15,409 bases of DNA, taken from positions 1 through 15,409 of the forward strand of contig MVAQ01000344.1 of the NCBI GenBank assembly GCA_014825775.1, written 5' to 3'. Positions 1-9,781 of this stretch are shown piece after piece; positions within the stretch are counted from its first letter, which is position 1, and each line of letters starts with the position of its first letter. The notes beneath the pieces are model-generated. The model made no database searches, was not told where the DNA came from, and saw only the letters and a program-made list of their open reading frames with translations. The stretch is from Krasilnikovozyma curviuscula (lineage: Eukaryota; Basidiomycota; Tremellomycetes; Cystofilobasidiales; Mrakiaceae). The position numbers and the translations under genes are program-made.

Positions 1-274
1 ACATGGCGGCATGGGTAGCTGCATGCTTAAAGAAGAGAGAAGCGTCCGGAGAAGGCATCGCGCCTCTAGCGCCTCTGTAGATTGATTTTTATTTTATTTT
101 TTTTTGGGTTATTAAGACAATGTTTCTAAGCCACTTTCTTTAATGGATTTGCTGTACCTTCTTTGAGCAATCTGACAGTTCTGGTGCCTGTCACCCCTCC
201 CTTATTGAACGACCTTTAACATTGAATGCACATTTGCGTATTTCTGGACAAAGAAAGCGATGCATTTCATCACA
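1..274. other. Left edge and 3' flank of the THADA gene, no supported gene
   Basis: This stretch lies beyond the stop codon of the minus-strand THADA gene. On the plus strand a short frame starting with ATG at 3 stays open to a TAG at 78-80, and another frame is open to a TGA shortly after, so the 3' end of a convergent gene cut off by the window edge is possible but cannot be supported from so few codons. An A/T-rich tract with a run of T follows at about 88-106 and would suit the 3' UTRs of convergent genes. Nothing else is recognisable. Confidence 0.3.
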
Positions 275-3200
275 TTATATTGGAAAAGCTGATAGGGTCG
301 CCTGCATCTCTTTGCAAACGTCATCGTCAGCAACTCCAGTGCTACAAGACTTGAATACATCGAGGGCCAGCTGAAGACTTTTGATGGACGGGTAGAGTGC
401 GAGCCATGTGTAGTCAACGAAGATCTGATTTGTAGGTGCACTCCTTGAGAACCGATGTGCAATAGCTAGAGCATTTGAACGAATTTCCTGAATAAAATCT
501 GATGGTGGCCTTGAGCTGTAAAGGAATAGGAGAGATTTTTGGGCTTCCTGAGTGTCGAGTTCTTCTTCCAAAAAGCGATTGGCGGCTTCAGTTTCGAAGA
601 GAACAAAATCTTTTCTGTGAAGTTGATCAAAAACTGCATCTGTAAGAATGTTTCAGTATCTAGAAATACTAACTGACATTAGCACGGCAGCGATGACTTA
701 CCAAATCGCTTTTGGTTCAGCAAAATACCCCACAGCTTTGACTCCCAGTCTCGTCTGAGACCTCCCTCTCGTCGAAGGGTCTCCCAACAAATCACGTATG
801 CTTCAGATTGAACCCATACGCATCCAGTAAGACTAGTCATCGAAGCAGCTCTGAATCGAATGTAATAGTCATCGTCTTGAAGTTGGCGGAGAAGCACAAG
901 GCGAAGTCGAAGTCGGAAAGAGTCATCAAGGTGCTGATCGGCAGATATCCGAGATGAGAGGAATTGAAGGGCAACTGATGCTGATTCTCGAGACTCTTTT
1001 GACTGTGAATAAAAAAAAAATTGAAAAACATTACCGTGAACAAAATTGCAGGACGAACTCACTCTCAAGTCGTCCGAATACTCCTCCAAAAGGGCCACGA
1101 TGGTCACAAAACACAGCTCACCTGAGTTATAGGAACTTGAATACATAGTCTTGTACAACAAAGTAAATGAGATCAAGTTCAAATTGAGAACATTTTTGAA
1201 ATGCAGTCTCACTAAACTTACAAGACGGGCAGCAATAGGTAATATTGCTTCCTTCAAAGGTACACATGATGAGTTTCGAAGATCAGAGAGACATATTATG
1301 AGCCAACTCTTGGCCTCCTCGGAAGAAACGTCTGTCCATGCCATTTCTGATTGATTCTGGAGTAATTCGAGAGCTAAGAGTCTGGTTCGAAGAGGCGAAG
1401 ATGGATCAACCGAACACGATAGAAGAGACTTAAGATCCTCTAATATCATGTGCTTATGGATATTAGTTGAGCTGGGCGCTGGTGCAAGTTGTTGAATAAT
1501 CGAGTTGCTGCAGGCTTCATCTGCTAACACCGTTTCCATTGCAAGCAGTTCCCTGACAGGAACATCTTCGTAGGACGACAGAAGTCTCCATGCTGAGATT
1601 TTCAAGACATCTTCGCCTGCTATTCGGCTTGTTTCAGCCATAAGAAAGCGCTTGGCGAATGAGATTGTGTGTTGGAAGCTGTTTGGCAAGCATGAGCCGG
1701 ACCTATTTTTGAAGGTGGTGACGAGGTCTAGGAATGCTGCTTGTATAGCTCCACATCTATTCTGGCTAAGAAAGGTGTCGCTTGAATCCACAAGTACGGT
1801 ACCTAAGCCTTGAATACTTTCGGCTGATAAGAAGCGACCCTCATTGATGAGAGCGTTGGCTTGAAGAAGGAGCCCATGGATTTCATTATAGGACTGTATT
1901 GAAGACTGAGATTGGATGTTCTTGATACAGAAAGAAGTTGAACGTTCGCTTTCAACTACGGCAGGGATCGCAGCCGCAACAGCTTCTCGAATCTAAGGAT
2001 GACTCGTAGCAGGGTCAGTCAGCGCAAAGTGAAAGTTTTCATTCTAACACCTACTGCAATACTCCTGTCCCCCCCTAGTTCTTGGAGAACCGGGATGAAG
2101 CTAGATTGGAGATCACTAGCTGGGCTCTCGGCCTTGAGCTTCCCTAGTACTTGAAGAACAGCAAATATACCGTTTTGATTTGCCCTATCAGTGGCATCCT
2201 AATTTATATCCAAGAGTCCGAATTAAGAGTGTTTGAGGAGAAGAACAATGTGATAATAAATGATCTCACCTGCTGTAACAGCTCCAAGAACACCTCCAGC
2301 AGTCCCTTCCACTTGACAGTGAAGTCGCCAAATTCAATACGTCCATCTCTCTTCCCAATAACTCGAATGATCACATTGCTCAGAAGCAAGAGAGCAGCAT
2401 TTCGGATACCCCACTTGAAATCTTTGAGAGCTGGAACGATAGTGCGAATTGTCTGGACCACAAATGGATTGAAATAAGGAGCAAGCTTAGAGTCTGAAGA
2501 AATTACCTGTCAATAGAAGAATAGTTAGCTAGACAGGCAAGGCTCGAAGTAAAGACGCTCGATGAACACTCACTCTCAGAACATTCATAGCTCCAACTCT
2601 GCCAAGCTCATTCATCTCATCACCCTTTTCAATCAGTGCTAGCAGCCCATCAAATGCGAGTGCCGCATGCTCCTTTGCATTCACACTAACCACGGCCAAG
2701 TACATGTAAGGAATGCCTCCAGCACGCCTTGACGCGTTCATATCCTCTAGCGCCTCCAAGAATTTGAGATGGTCCAACAACCACTTCCTTGGAAGCTCAG
2801 GATAGATTTTTGATGTTGCTGTGACGAAAGAAGAATAGTAGCTTGAGATGGCGAGGAAGCCGCCTGGATGAGCGCATGAGGAAAGGTACGTCCCGAAGTC
2901 TCTCCCTGCCTCGTCGAATTCCTCTTGAGACCAAAGCTGTGGAGCAATTGATAATGAAAAAATTGTGGACAGGACCTGGGCTGCCGACTTCATGCTGAGG
3001 AAGGTGTATGAGGCAATGAGTTCTTCTTCGTCCGACGCTGCACCGGAAGAGGATATTGATAGGACAGGGAAAGTGAGATCCCACACTCGTGAGATGAGAG
3101 GAAGGAGTGAGTGCAGAAAAGGGCGGAGGTCATTTGTTGAAATACGATTCATGGATGCGAGTGGTATGATATCGCTACAGGAAAAACAGTGTTAGATAGG

Positions 3201-4880
3201 GTATACAGAGAAGAGCTTGATAGGGTGAATTAGGTGAGTAACGCCTTACTTCAAGGAACTAAAAAGGCCATGCAGCGGGAACTCGTATGCTGCTTTAGCT
3301 AAATGACTCTCAGCGACAATAATGGACTCTTCAATCCGCTTGGCAATGTCGCTCAAAAACACAACTGCGCAAATAATATTAGCAAATTTTTGCAGCACAC
3401 GAGTGAAAGGAACGAAGATCTTACTAGTCTCTTTGCTTGTCCAATCCTTTTTCAACCGAAAAACTAATTTTACCAGAAAAGCTCCAGTCACACCTCGAGC
3501 GCTTTTTGGTGACGCCAGGTGGACGCCAAAAGCTTCTGTTAAAAGAGCGTTTTGTTTCGTTGAATCCAGGATTGTGGAAAGATTTGAAGCCGATTTCAAG
3601 CTAAGAAGTGGTCAGGGTCAGAAGATAGGTCAGTCAGTCGGTTACGAGGGCGACGAGTGCCTAGGCGGTGAGATCGGTCTCACATCTCAATTACCAACTC
3701 CTTGATCTCCGGGAACGTATTAGTCAGTGCCTGTAGTAGCTGTGACACGATATTCTTGTCAAAAAGTGTCAGAGACGAGTACGGATACGCGTGGTCTGTT
3801 TTCTTCTTTCCCGACTGGGGTGCCGGAGGGATGCAGTCCGTGAAGCACCCAGATCCAACCAGAGATGATAGGAGGCGAAGAGCAGTTATCAATCGAGGAG
3901 AGGAAGCTGATGGAATTATGTGTGAGAGGAGAAAGGATTTGAACCACTATATTTAAGAATTGAACCTCAGAAACATAAATTAATATTCAACCAGTTACGC
4001 CCCAACTCACTTCAAGAAGAGAACCTATCCTCTCAAAGTTTGAAGATTCCACTTGAAGGCTGGTAGATTCCTTCTCGAACAGAGTCTCGCCTGCCGAAAC
4101 GAGGGGTTGCAGTTTGGCGATGACCCTGGCGGAGGAGGAAGATGACACTTTCAAGCGTCCGCACACAAGGGTAGAAATTTTAGCAGCGATCTGAGGTCGA
4201 AGTCTGGTGAAAATAAGAGGGAAGCCGTAGTCATTTTGAATCAGTTTCAAGTTTAATGTGGAATATCATGGAGATGTGTTTACTCACTCTGGTTCCCAAC
4301 AATTTACCGACGCAACCAAAAAGACCTTCACAACTTCAACTTCCCACTCAGAAATCTTACTACCCAGTGTTGCATTATCACACACGAGCCCTAACAAACC
4401 CAACCTCAGATCTGGATCCTCCGCCTTCGCACATGCCAGCAACGTCTGCTTTGGCAGCTTGATGGGATCCTTCCCCTTCTCAGGCTTGCCAGTACTCAAA
4501 GATTTCTTTTTCTTAGGTGCCATGGGGCTAAGCAAGTCGAGCTCCATTGCGAGCGTTGTGAGTGCTAAGAAAGCGTAGAGCCGCTGAGGGTGGGATATAT
4601 ACTGACCATCCTCTGAGAGGACGTAGATGAGTTCGGGGATAATATTCTCCGAAACCTCAGAGTAGATCGGGGATACCACGGTCCTCAACAACGAAGTACG
4701 GGTCGCAGGAGAGGCATCAAGGAGAGCTTTTGCGAGTAAGGTCGTCCATTGAGAAGGATATGCTGCCAACGTCACTTTGGCTAACCTAATTAGCTCGACT
4801 GATGTTGAGGACAGTGTTGGGGCGAGTATTCTCGGTAGCAGAGTGCTGATGAGGGTCTCTTGAGGGAAAGCGGAAGTCAT
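275..4880 (-). CDS. THADA/Trm732-like tRNA methylation cofactor, DUF2428 family
   Basis: Hand-built model of 12 exons on the complement: 4880-4288, 4203-4011, 3946-3684, 3600-3425, 3364-3250, 3174-2574, 2506-2270, 2198-2055, 1992-1222, 1149-1063, 1002-702, 639-275; 3846 nt, 1281 aa. Known for the family: yeast Trm732 and animal THADA bind the Trm7/FTSJ1 methyltransferase and direct 2'-O-methylation of tRNA nucleotide 32 in the cytosol; THADA has additional roles in animals. Seen here: an all-helical, Leu/Ala-rich protein typical of HEAT/ARM repeats. Family landmarks are RRAGGIP at 596-602 (matching the family RRSAGLP motif), LGRVGAMNVLR at 637-647, KWGIRNAALLL at 678-688 and SYNEIHGLLLQ at 808-818. 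The length is on the short side (Trm732 is about 1400 aa). The start is the first in-frame ATG. The frame stays open upstream without an ATG, and a branch site plus CTTTCAG lies at about 4930, so an extra 5' exon or a 5' UTR intron is possible. Intron 3365-3424 is 60 nt without an in-frame stop, so its retention would not break the protein. Confidence 0.88.
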
Positions 4881-5147
4881 GGCTCGAGGTCCAAAGAAAG
4901 AAGCCCGTAAGCTGCAAGCGTTCAACTGAAAGGGACACCTGATTAGTCTATACTTTAAAATGCTAGTCAGAGACTGAAATCGATCTCTTCCATTATTTGG
5001 TAATGCGAGGCTGGCCAGGTGTAGTCGGCGTGATACAGAGAGGAGAAAACAGACTTTTCTTCTTCTCTTTTTTTTTTTTTTTCATTTTCTTCAACCCCAG
5101 GCCGGGAATAGAGAGCGAGACAAGACTATATCATACCGAGAACACCT
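4881..5147 (-). promoter_or_regulatory. Spacer: 5' flank of THADA, 3' flank of F-box gene
   Basis: 267 bp between two minus-strand genes. On the plus strand it holds a 15-T run at 5068-5082 next to a T/C-rich stretch, which reads as an A-tract in the minus-strand leader or promoter. On the minus strand a branch-like ACTAAT followed by CCCTTTCAG ends at about 4926, looking like the 3' end of an intron in the leader or before an unrecognised first exon. No TATA box stands out. The only ATGs upstream on the minus strand run into stops quickly. Confidence 0.35.
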
Positions 5148-6963
5148 CTAATAATCGAAATCCCACAACCCGACATCCCCTTTAGAATCTACGCTCACGA
5201 CCCTCTCACCACTCCATTCGTCCAGTCCAACGTACAACATTGTTATAGGCACTGCATCAGCTGCTTCGTTGACTGGGAATCTAAAAGGCGCAAATGAAGA
5301 TACTGGGGTCGATGAAGTTGAAGTTGAAGGCGAGGTGATGTGGATCAGGTTAGGAGGGATGAACCGTCTTTTGGTGATTGGATTGGTGATGCGCTGCTCC
5401 CCCTTAACGGCAGCGGAAACTTCGCTCGACTCGCCATAAGGACTGGACTCATTGTCTTCTTCCACATCAAGCTTGACCTCCTCCTCGAAGCCTGCAACTT
5501 CCAGATCCCAACACACGACGCCTCTTCCTCTGCCTGCAGCAGCAACGCATCTCCCCTGGCAAACAGCAACACTCCCGATTCCACCAGAAAACCTCCCTAC
5601 AAGAGAACCCAAGCTGTCCAACCTTCCGCGCCCGAGCTCAAACACCTCAATGATTCCGCACGTCGCACTGCTGAGCACAACGAACTTCCCGTCCGTTGAT
5701 ACACACGCAGGATCTCTCACACTCCCTATTATTTCCCCAGTGGAAGCGTGGAAGCCTGGTGTGAGCGCAGACAGCGTCTCCTCCCTCTCGACCGCGCCGT
5801 CCGAGAGGGTGATGAGGTGCACTCCGACGGTGTAGCGCGCTGGGTACATGGGTATACAGTACGTCACCGCCGCCTTCACTTCGCCTTGCAGAAAGGAGGG
5901 GTGAAATGATAATGAGGATGGGTTGAAGGAGGTGTATGACTGCACCGTATGGATTGCGCGGAGTGGTACTGAAAACGGCGTATGCAGAGGGAGGGAGTAA
6001 ACAGATATGCGGAATGCATCCGTGCTAGTGAGCACTAAAAGGTGTGTTTCTGAAGGAGAGACTGACATGGCAGAGGATATAACTGTCTTTCCTGGAGGAG
6101 GCGAGAAGGCTAATTGGGTGAACTGCAGCTGTTGTTTGGAGGCCTGGAGGATGGGGAACGAGAAGATGGAGAACCCACCGTTGGTGTAAGATGTGAAGAG
6201 GTAGACGTCTGCGCCGGATGATGAGCGTGTGAGGCTGAGGGAGGCGATAGAGGTCGGGTAGAGATTGTGGGAGGAGGCAGAGGGGTATGTAAAGGAAAGG
6301 ATCCCACTGTCGGTTAAAGAACCTTTGTTGGAGTACAGAACATTGAGATCTGGTGAAGTTGGTGAAGCGGGAATAAAGACCCAAGGACCAGAGTGGACAA
6401 TGAGCGGTGTCGCTGTCGCCCCGGTTGTCGAAGATAGCGGCGGGATAAATTGGTAACCTTGGCTCCTGCTGCTGGAATATGAACTGAAGCTTGAGGAACC
6501 GATTGACCAGTTGTGAGAGATACGAAACAAACGCTTGTAGTCCCCGATGTTGCTTGTAGGATCGTATGAAGGACGATGAGTCGGGAATCGGTCGTGAAAG
6601 AGGCGTTTCCAGAGCTAGACAGGAAACGTTGATTTTCAACGAACAAAAGACAACAACAGATGAACTCTTCTGTTGGAGAAAGGAGGGGAGACATTTGAAG
6701 GAGTACGAGACAGAGACAGAGAGGGTACGAACAAGAGTGTCCTTTGCGAGCCCGCTCCACCGTCGATTCACAAACGAAATGCAACCAGCCAAATCGGCCC
6801 AGTCAAGAGAAGTGAAAATGTGAATAAGAATCTCATCAGAGAGCATGCAGATGAGATTTGGCGAGACTCTACTTCGTTTGGGGCGTCTTGCTGAAGGGGG
6901 AGAGCCGTCTGGTTGAAAGGTAGAGGGTCGAGGGCGTTTCGAGTGTTGGGTCGAAGAAGACAT
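5148..6963 (-). CDS. F-box protein with WD40/beta-propeller-like C-terminal part
   Basis: Two exons on the complement, 6963-6733 and 6614-5148; 1698 nt, 565 aa. Residues 40-88 form a clear F-box: LSDEILIHIF, then NRRWSGLAKDTL joined by splicing to LWKRLFHDRFP, the usual end of the domain, which supports this splice. Known role of such proteins: the F-box binds Skp1 in an SCF ubiquitin ligase while the rest binds the substrate. After the F-box comes a linker and a HNWSIGS motif (111-117), as in F-box/WD proteins where an NW.xG element precedes the propeller. The remaining 450 residues are beta-rich with WD-like endings such as GVVCWDLE and a final GDVGLWDFDY, but the repeats are too degenerate for me to count blades. 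The N-terminus is basic (KRPRP, RRPKRSR) and may be a nuclear signal (inferred). The 118-nt intron has a GTTCGT donor and is longer than most here. Substrate unknown. Confidence 0.85.
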
Positions 6964-7347
6964 TGGAATTTAGTAAAGGGCCCGGAGGAGAGGTGGTAGG
7001 GGACACGGGGCGCGGAGTGAATCCTGATCTCAGGTTGGATAGGGCTGGCAGTAGATCAATCCACAGCGGCACCAGTGTCGTCCCCCTTTGAGGGTAGAGT
7101 GGCGCCCGGCAGACGTATATGCTGCTCTGCCTAACAGCATTGGTAGATGGAAGTCAGACGGGCGTAGAAATTCCTTGGTCTCATCATAAATAATCATCGT
7201 AAGTATCGGAGCCTGAGCTTTCTGACTTGGTGGATTGCGAAACAGGATGCAAAGCTTTTAATGTAACAACAGTAACACAACTAGCTAATCACTCCTGTAC
7301 CTCATACAGGTACAGTCACACGTTAGGCAACTTTAGGCAATTTGATA
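6964..7347. other. Spacer between F-box gene start and VOC gene 1 stop
   Basis: 384 bp without a gene I can support. The left part is the upstream region of the F-box gene; the right part is the 3' flank of VOC gene 1. It contains a 7-bp inverted repeat and a short direct repeat, listed separately. Nothing else stands out. Confidence 0.5.
7295..7315. repeat. Hairpin-forming inverted repeat in 3' flank of VOC gene 1
   Basis: CTGTACC at 7295-7301 is perfectly complementary to GGTACAG at 7309-7315 across a 7-nt loop. It lies about 33-53 nt downstream of the VOC gene 1 stop, so it would be in that gene's 3' UTR. Between it and the stop are two copies of TTAGGCAA (7323-7330 and 7333-7340). A role in mRNA 3' processing or stability is only a guess. 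Confidence 0.4.
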
Positions 7348-8085
7348 TCAGATATCCCCAGTCTGGTCTTCTTCTGTTTCGTCAGATGTGATGTGAGAGG
7401 CGAAAGTAATTTTGTGTCCTAGTCAACAGATCCCGTAAGATTCCGAAAATCAACAGCTCCTCAAAATGGCAAGAACACTAACCATCAGGATCTTTGATAC
7501 TGAACTGTCTAAGCCCCCACGGTTTGTCTTCTAGAACGCCCGCTTCCCCCTCCGAGAAGAACTTAGCTTCCTTACCAGCGCTACTCTTGGCTACAAGAGA
7601 AGCGTACATTTTGTCTGCTTCTCCAACCTAAGTTCAAAATTTAAGTGGGGAGGTTAGGAAAGACGCAAATGAGGCTCTGTTCGATGAACTACTTGAACTT
7701 ACTTCCATCAACAGCAATACCTCCGCCGCTCCTAGCTGACTTCTATCCTCCCTAAAATGGAAAACGCCTTTCCTCCTCGAACCCCACAGCCATGATATGT
7801 CAGCCCTTGCTGCTGTGTAGAGACGGAGAGAAAACAGATAAACTCACAAGCAGCTTTCTCGCCCCGAAATATGCTCAGAAACCCAGGAAAGTGTCCGCCA
7901 ACTTTGAAGTCGAGGACATCAGTGTAAAAAGCTAACGTTTCGTTTGTGCTTTTACAAGGTAAAATGCTGTTGTCGTATTGTAAACGGAGGTGGGAGGATT
8001 TGAAAATCAGTAGCCAATTTCTATATGGGGAGATAAGAGAGACTGACGGGATGGGTTTCATGAAGATGAGAGGGTCCTCAGACAT
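7348..8085 (-). CDS. VOC-fold (glyoxalase/bleomycin-resistance-like) protein, copy 1
   Basis: Five exons on the complement: 8085-8048, 7966-7848, 7767-7703, 7627-7483, 7418-7348; 438 nt, 145 aa. One VOC domain. The opening strand reads KPIPILPCKS, then the helix ETLAFYTDVLDF (22-33) and a GG turn, as in glyoxalase/bleomycin-resistance/dioxygenase proteins; the second half has EVLLLMEV, KPWGLRQFSIKDPDG (ending at residue 123) and KITFASHIT. The family includes metal-dependent lyases and dioxygenases as well as metal-free binding proteins. I see no convincing set of metal ligands, so the activity is open. The tail after residue 132 is acidic. Splice sites were fixed by aligning to copy 2, which has exon lengths 35, 119, 65, 139 and 92 against 38, 119, 65, 145 and 71 here. 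Intron 1 has a GTCAGT donor, and intron 2 ends at an acceptor with no pyrimidine tract (GGAGGAAAG). The start is the first in-frame ATG. Confidence 0.88.
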
Positions 8086-8425
8086 CGATGCCAATGGAAA
8101 ATACGATTCCTATTCCTGTACTGAGTGGGGGGTTCGGGCCAAGGCGATAAGTATAATCGGTCCTCAGGAGACAGTCCCACATGGCGGAGCAGTGGCGCTG
8201 GGAGGCAGATCAACGCTCTGCATCGTGAGCACAACAGGTGGGGTCAAACGAGAGAAGTCGGTTTTGAGTTACCCTATCATAGTCTTGCTCGAAAAATCGA
8301 TGAATGAAAATCGATGAATGAAGAAAAGCCGAGAAATGATCCAGGTGCAACCCAAGGGTCGTCTTTACAATACAATAAATTGGACAAAGTCACGACCAAC
8401 CCCCCGAAGTAGTGAGGAGCTTCGT
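8086..8425. promoter_or_regulatory. Spacer between the two VOC genes (upstream region of copy 1)
   Basis: 340 bp containing the promoter of copy 1 and the 3' flank of copy 2, both on the minus strand. The one visible structure is a 14-bp perfect tandem repeat (8293-8320). No TATA box or other named element is convincing. Confidence 0.4.
8293..8320. repeat. Perfect 14-bp tandem duplication upstream of VOC gene 1
   Basis: AAAATCGATGAATG occurs twice head to tail (8293-8306, 8307-8320), about 210 bp upstream of the copy 1 start. Each unit contains the palindrome ATCGAT. It may be a replication-slippage duplication or a doubled factor site; the sequence alone does not decide. Confidence 0.6.
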
Positions 8426-9162
8426 TCATTCCTCAAATGTTCCTCCGCCCGACACTTCAGGCTGTTGCTTCTCCTCCTCCTCCGACGTGATGTGCGAAGC
8501 AAACGTTATTTTATGACCTTCAAACGATCCATGACGACGTCTTCAGTACCTCCCCACTTTAGAGACTGATTCAAAATGCTGACCGTCGGGATCCTTGACG
8601 CTGAACTGTCTGAAACCCCATGGTTTGTCCGCTAGCTCGCCGTCATCGCCGTCGCAGAAGAAACCGGCGTCGGTGCTCTTTTTGAACCGAAGGTGAGTAT
8701 ACATCTTGTCTGCTTCTCCTACCTGTACTCGCATTCAATTAAGGACGGGAATCAAAGAAAGCTGAGAGGGACAAAGTGAGCGCGTGAGACGAGGACGCTC
8801 ACTTCCATCAACAACAAGACCTCTCCAGAACCCAAATGATTGGCTCCCTCTCGGAAATAGATATTACCTGTATAAGCATCTCCAACTCAGTGTCATAAAT
8901 GACATGTCGTTAAAGAGATGAATTCATTCTCACACGCCGCTCGATCCCCACGGAAGACGCTTAAGAAAGCAGGGTGTTTCCCGCCGACTTTGAAGTCGAG
9001 GATATCGGTATAGAAGGCCAGTGTGTCATCGATACTCTTACAGGGCAAGATGCTGTTATCCTCGAATGTGAGTAAAAGAGGTATTAGCGTTCGGCTTCAA
9101 GTGAGGGAATGCGGAGCAGAAACTGACGGGATGGGTTTGAGAAAAGTGAGATCGCCAGACAT
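8426..9162 (-). CDS. VOC-fold (glyoxalase/bleomycin-resistance-like) protein, copy 2
   Basis: Five exons on the complement: 9162-9128, 9052-8934, 8867-8803, 8722-8584, 8517-8426; 450 nt, 149 aa. Tandem paralogue of copy 1: KPIPILPCKS, DTLAFYTDILDF, VGGKHPAFLSVFRGDRAAC, then NIYFREGANH, EVLLLMEVGEADKMY, KPWGFRQFSVKDPDG and KITFASHITS. All four introns sit at the same places and phases as in copy 1. The C-terminal tail is longer and rich in Glu, then Gly. The last intron has a weak GTCAGC donor; if it is kept, translation would end after DPDG with a short alternative tail (QHFESVSKVGRY). The spliced form is preferred because the last exon matches the last exon of copy 1. Divergently arranged with the selenoprotein-K-like gene across 158 bp. 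Substrate and metal use are unknown. Confidence 0.88.
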
Positions 9163-9320
9163 AGCTACGAGTAGTTTCCTCCTTAGAATTGGAAACAGTG
9201 TTTGACGTATGTTGCTCTTCAGTAAAAAAAAGGGGGGGGACAATTTAGCCAAATTCCCCCCTGTGGGTGTCTGCAGCGAACCTATCGTCTGCACCTCGAC
9301 AACGACGAGTGCGACTCAAA
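9163..9320. promoter_or_regulatory. Divergent promoter between VOC copy 2 and the SelK-like gene
   Basis: Only 158 bp separate the two start codons, so both core promoters and leaders must fit here or overlap. Its centre carries an A8-G8 run and the inverted repeat described at 9232-9261. No TATA box is evident for either direction. Shared regulation of the two genes is an inference from spacing alone. Confidence 0.6.
9232..9261. repeat. G-run/C-run inverted repeat in the divergent promoter
   Basis: A run of eight G (9232-9239), AC, then AATTT (9242-9246), loop AGCC, AAATT (9251-9255) and six C (9256-9261). AATTT pairs with AAATT and six of the G pair with the six C, with the remaining bases bulged, so a stable cruciform or RNA hairpin is possible. 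It may equally be a dyad-symmetric protein site. Confidence 0.6.
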
Positions 9321-9781
9321 ATGTCGAGCAGCAGGCAAGAGACATTCGTGTCCAGTGATGGATTCCTGAAGCCTATTTCATCTAGAGGGATGCTCTTTGC
9401 CATCAAGTCATTCTTCATCCAGCTTATTGACCTAATCCTTTTATTCGTCTCGTCCTTGTTCTCTGTACGTCTCTCTCTCTCATTTGCTTCCTCTCGCAAC
9501 TCAAACGTCTATTAACGCAACTACTGTGTGGATGGCATTCAGCCTAGTCAGTCGGCGACAGACCTCAAGCAGCGGCAGAAGAAGAGTTCATATTCAGCTG
9601 GATTTGGAGGAGGCGGTGGTGGGGGTGGGAACAGTGGGCCGCAGAAGAGGATAGGAAGGCTGAACACTGCGCCCGGTGAGCACCAATACCGTTACTTCTC
9701 TCTTAAACCATCAGAGTGACTGATTTTCTTTCGTCTGATGAGGTAGCTGTACGAGGAGGAGGGTGTGGAAGCTGTGGCTGA
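9321..9781 (+). CDS. Selenoprotein K-like small membrane protein, Cys form
   Basis: Three exons: 9321-9464, 9543-9675, 9747-9781; 312 nt, 103 aa. Layout: short polar N-terminus containing SSDGFLKP, one membrane segment at about residues 25-47 (FFIQLIDLILLF), a polar linker, a glycine run (GFGGGGGGGG), then KRIGRLN and a C-terminal GGGCGSCG. This matches the SelK/SelG family: G-x-(V/L) near the N-terminus, a single helix, a Gly/Pro-rich basic tail with a RRMGRIN-like motif and a redox residue near the C-terminus. In animals the family sits in the ER membrane and works in ER-associated degradation and as a cofactor of a palmitoyltransferase. Here Cys pairs replace Sec; known basidiomycetes lack Sec machinery, so the TGA at 9779-9781 is taken as a true stop. 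The final acceptor (GAGGTAG) is chosen because it gives the Gly/Cys end; another acceptor would change only the last dozen residues. Confidence 0.72.

Noticed and set aside
3..80. C-terminal end of a plus-strand gene at the left edge
   Set aside because: Two plus frames are open over this short stretch and neither is recognisable, so it is kept only as a possibility.
3936..3956. tRNA-like T-loop on the minus strand (GTGGTTCAAATCC)
   Set aside because: The flanking bases do not form a five-base T stem, no acceptor or D arm is found, and the bases fall in a THADA exon reading WFKSFLL.
4565..4606. Possible 42-nt intron in the first THADA exon
   Set aside because: It is shorter than every other intron here, has no clear branch site, and the sequence reads well as coding.
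9779..9781. TGA of the SelK-like gene as a selenocysteine codon
   Set aside because: The gene already has Cys in the redox position, sequence after TGA runs on without family similarity, and known basidiomycetes lack Sec machinery.
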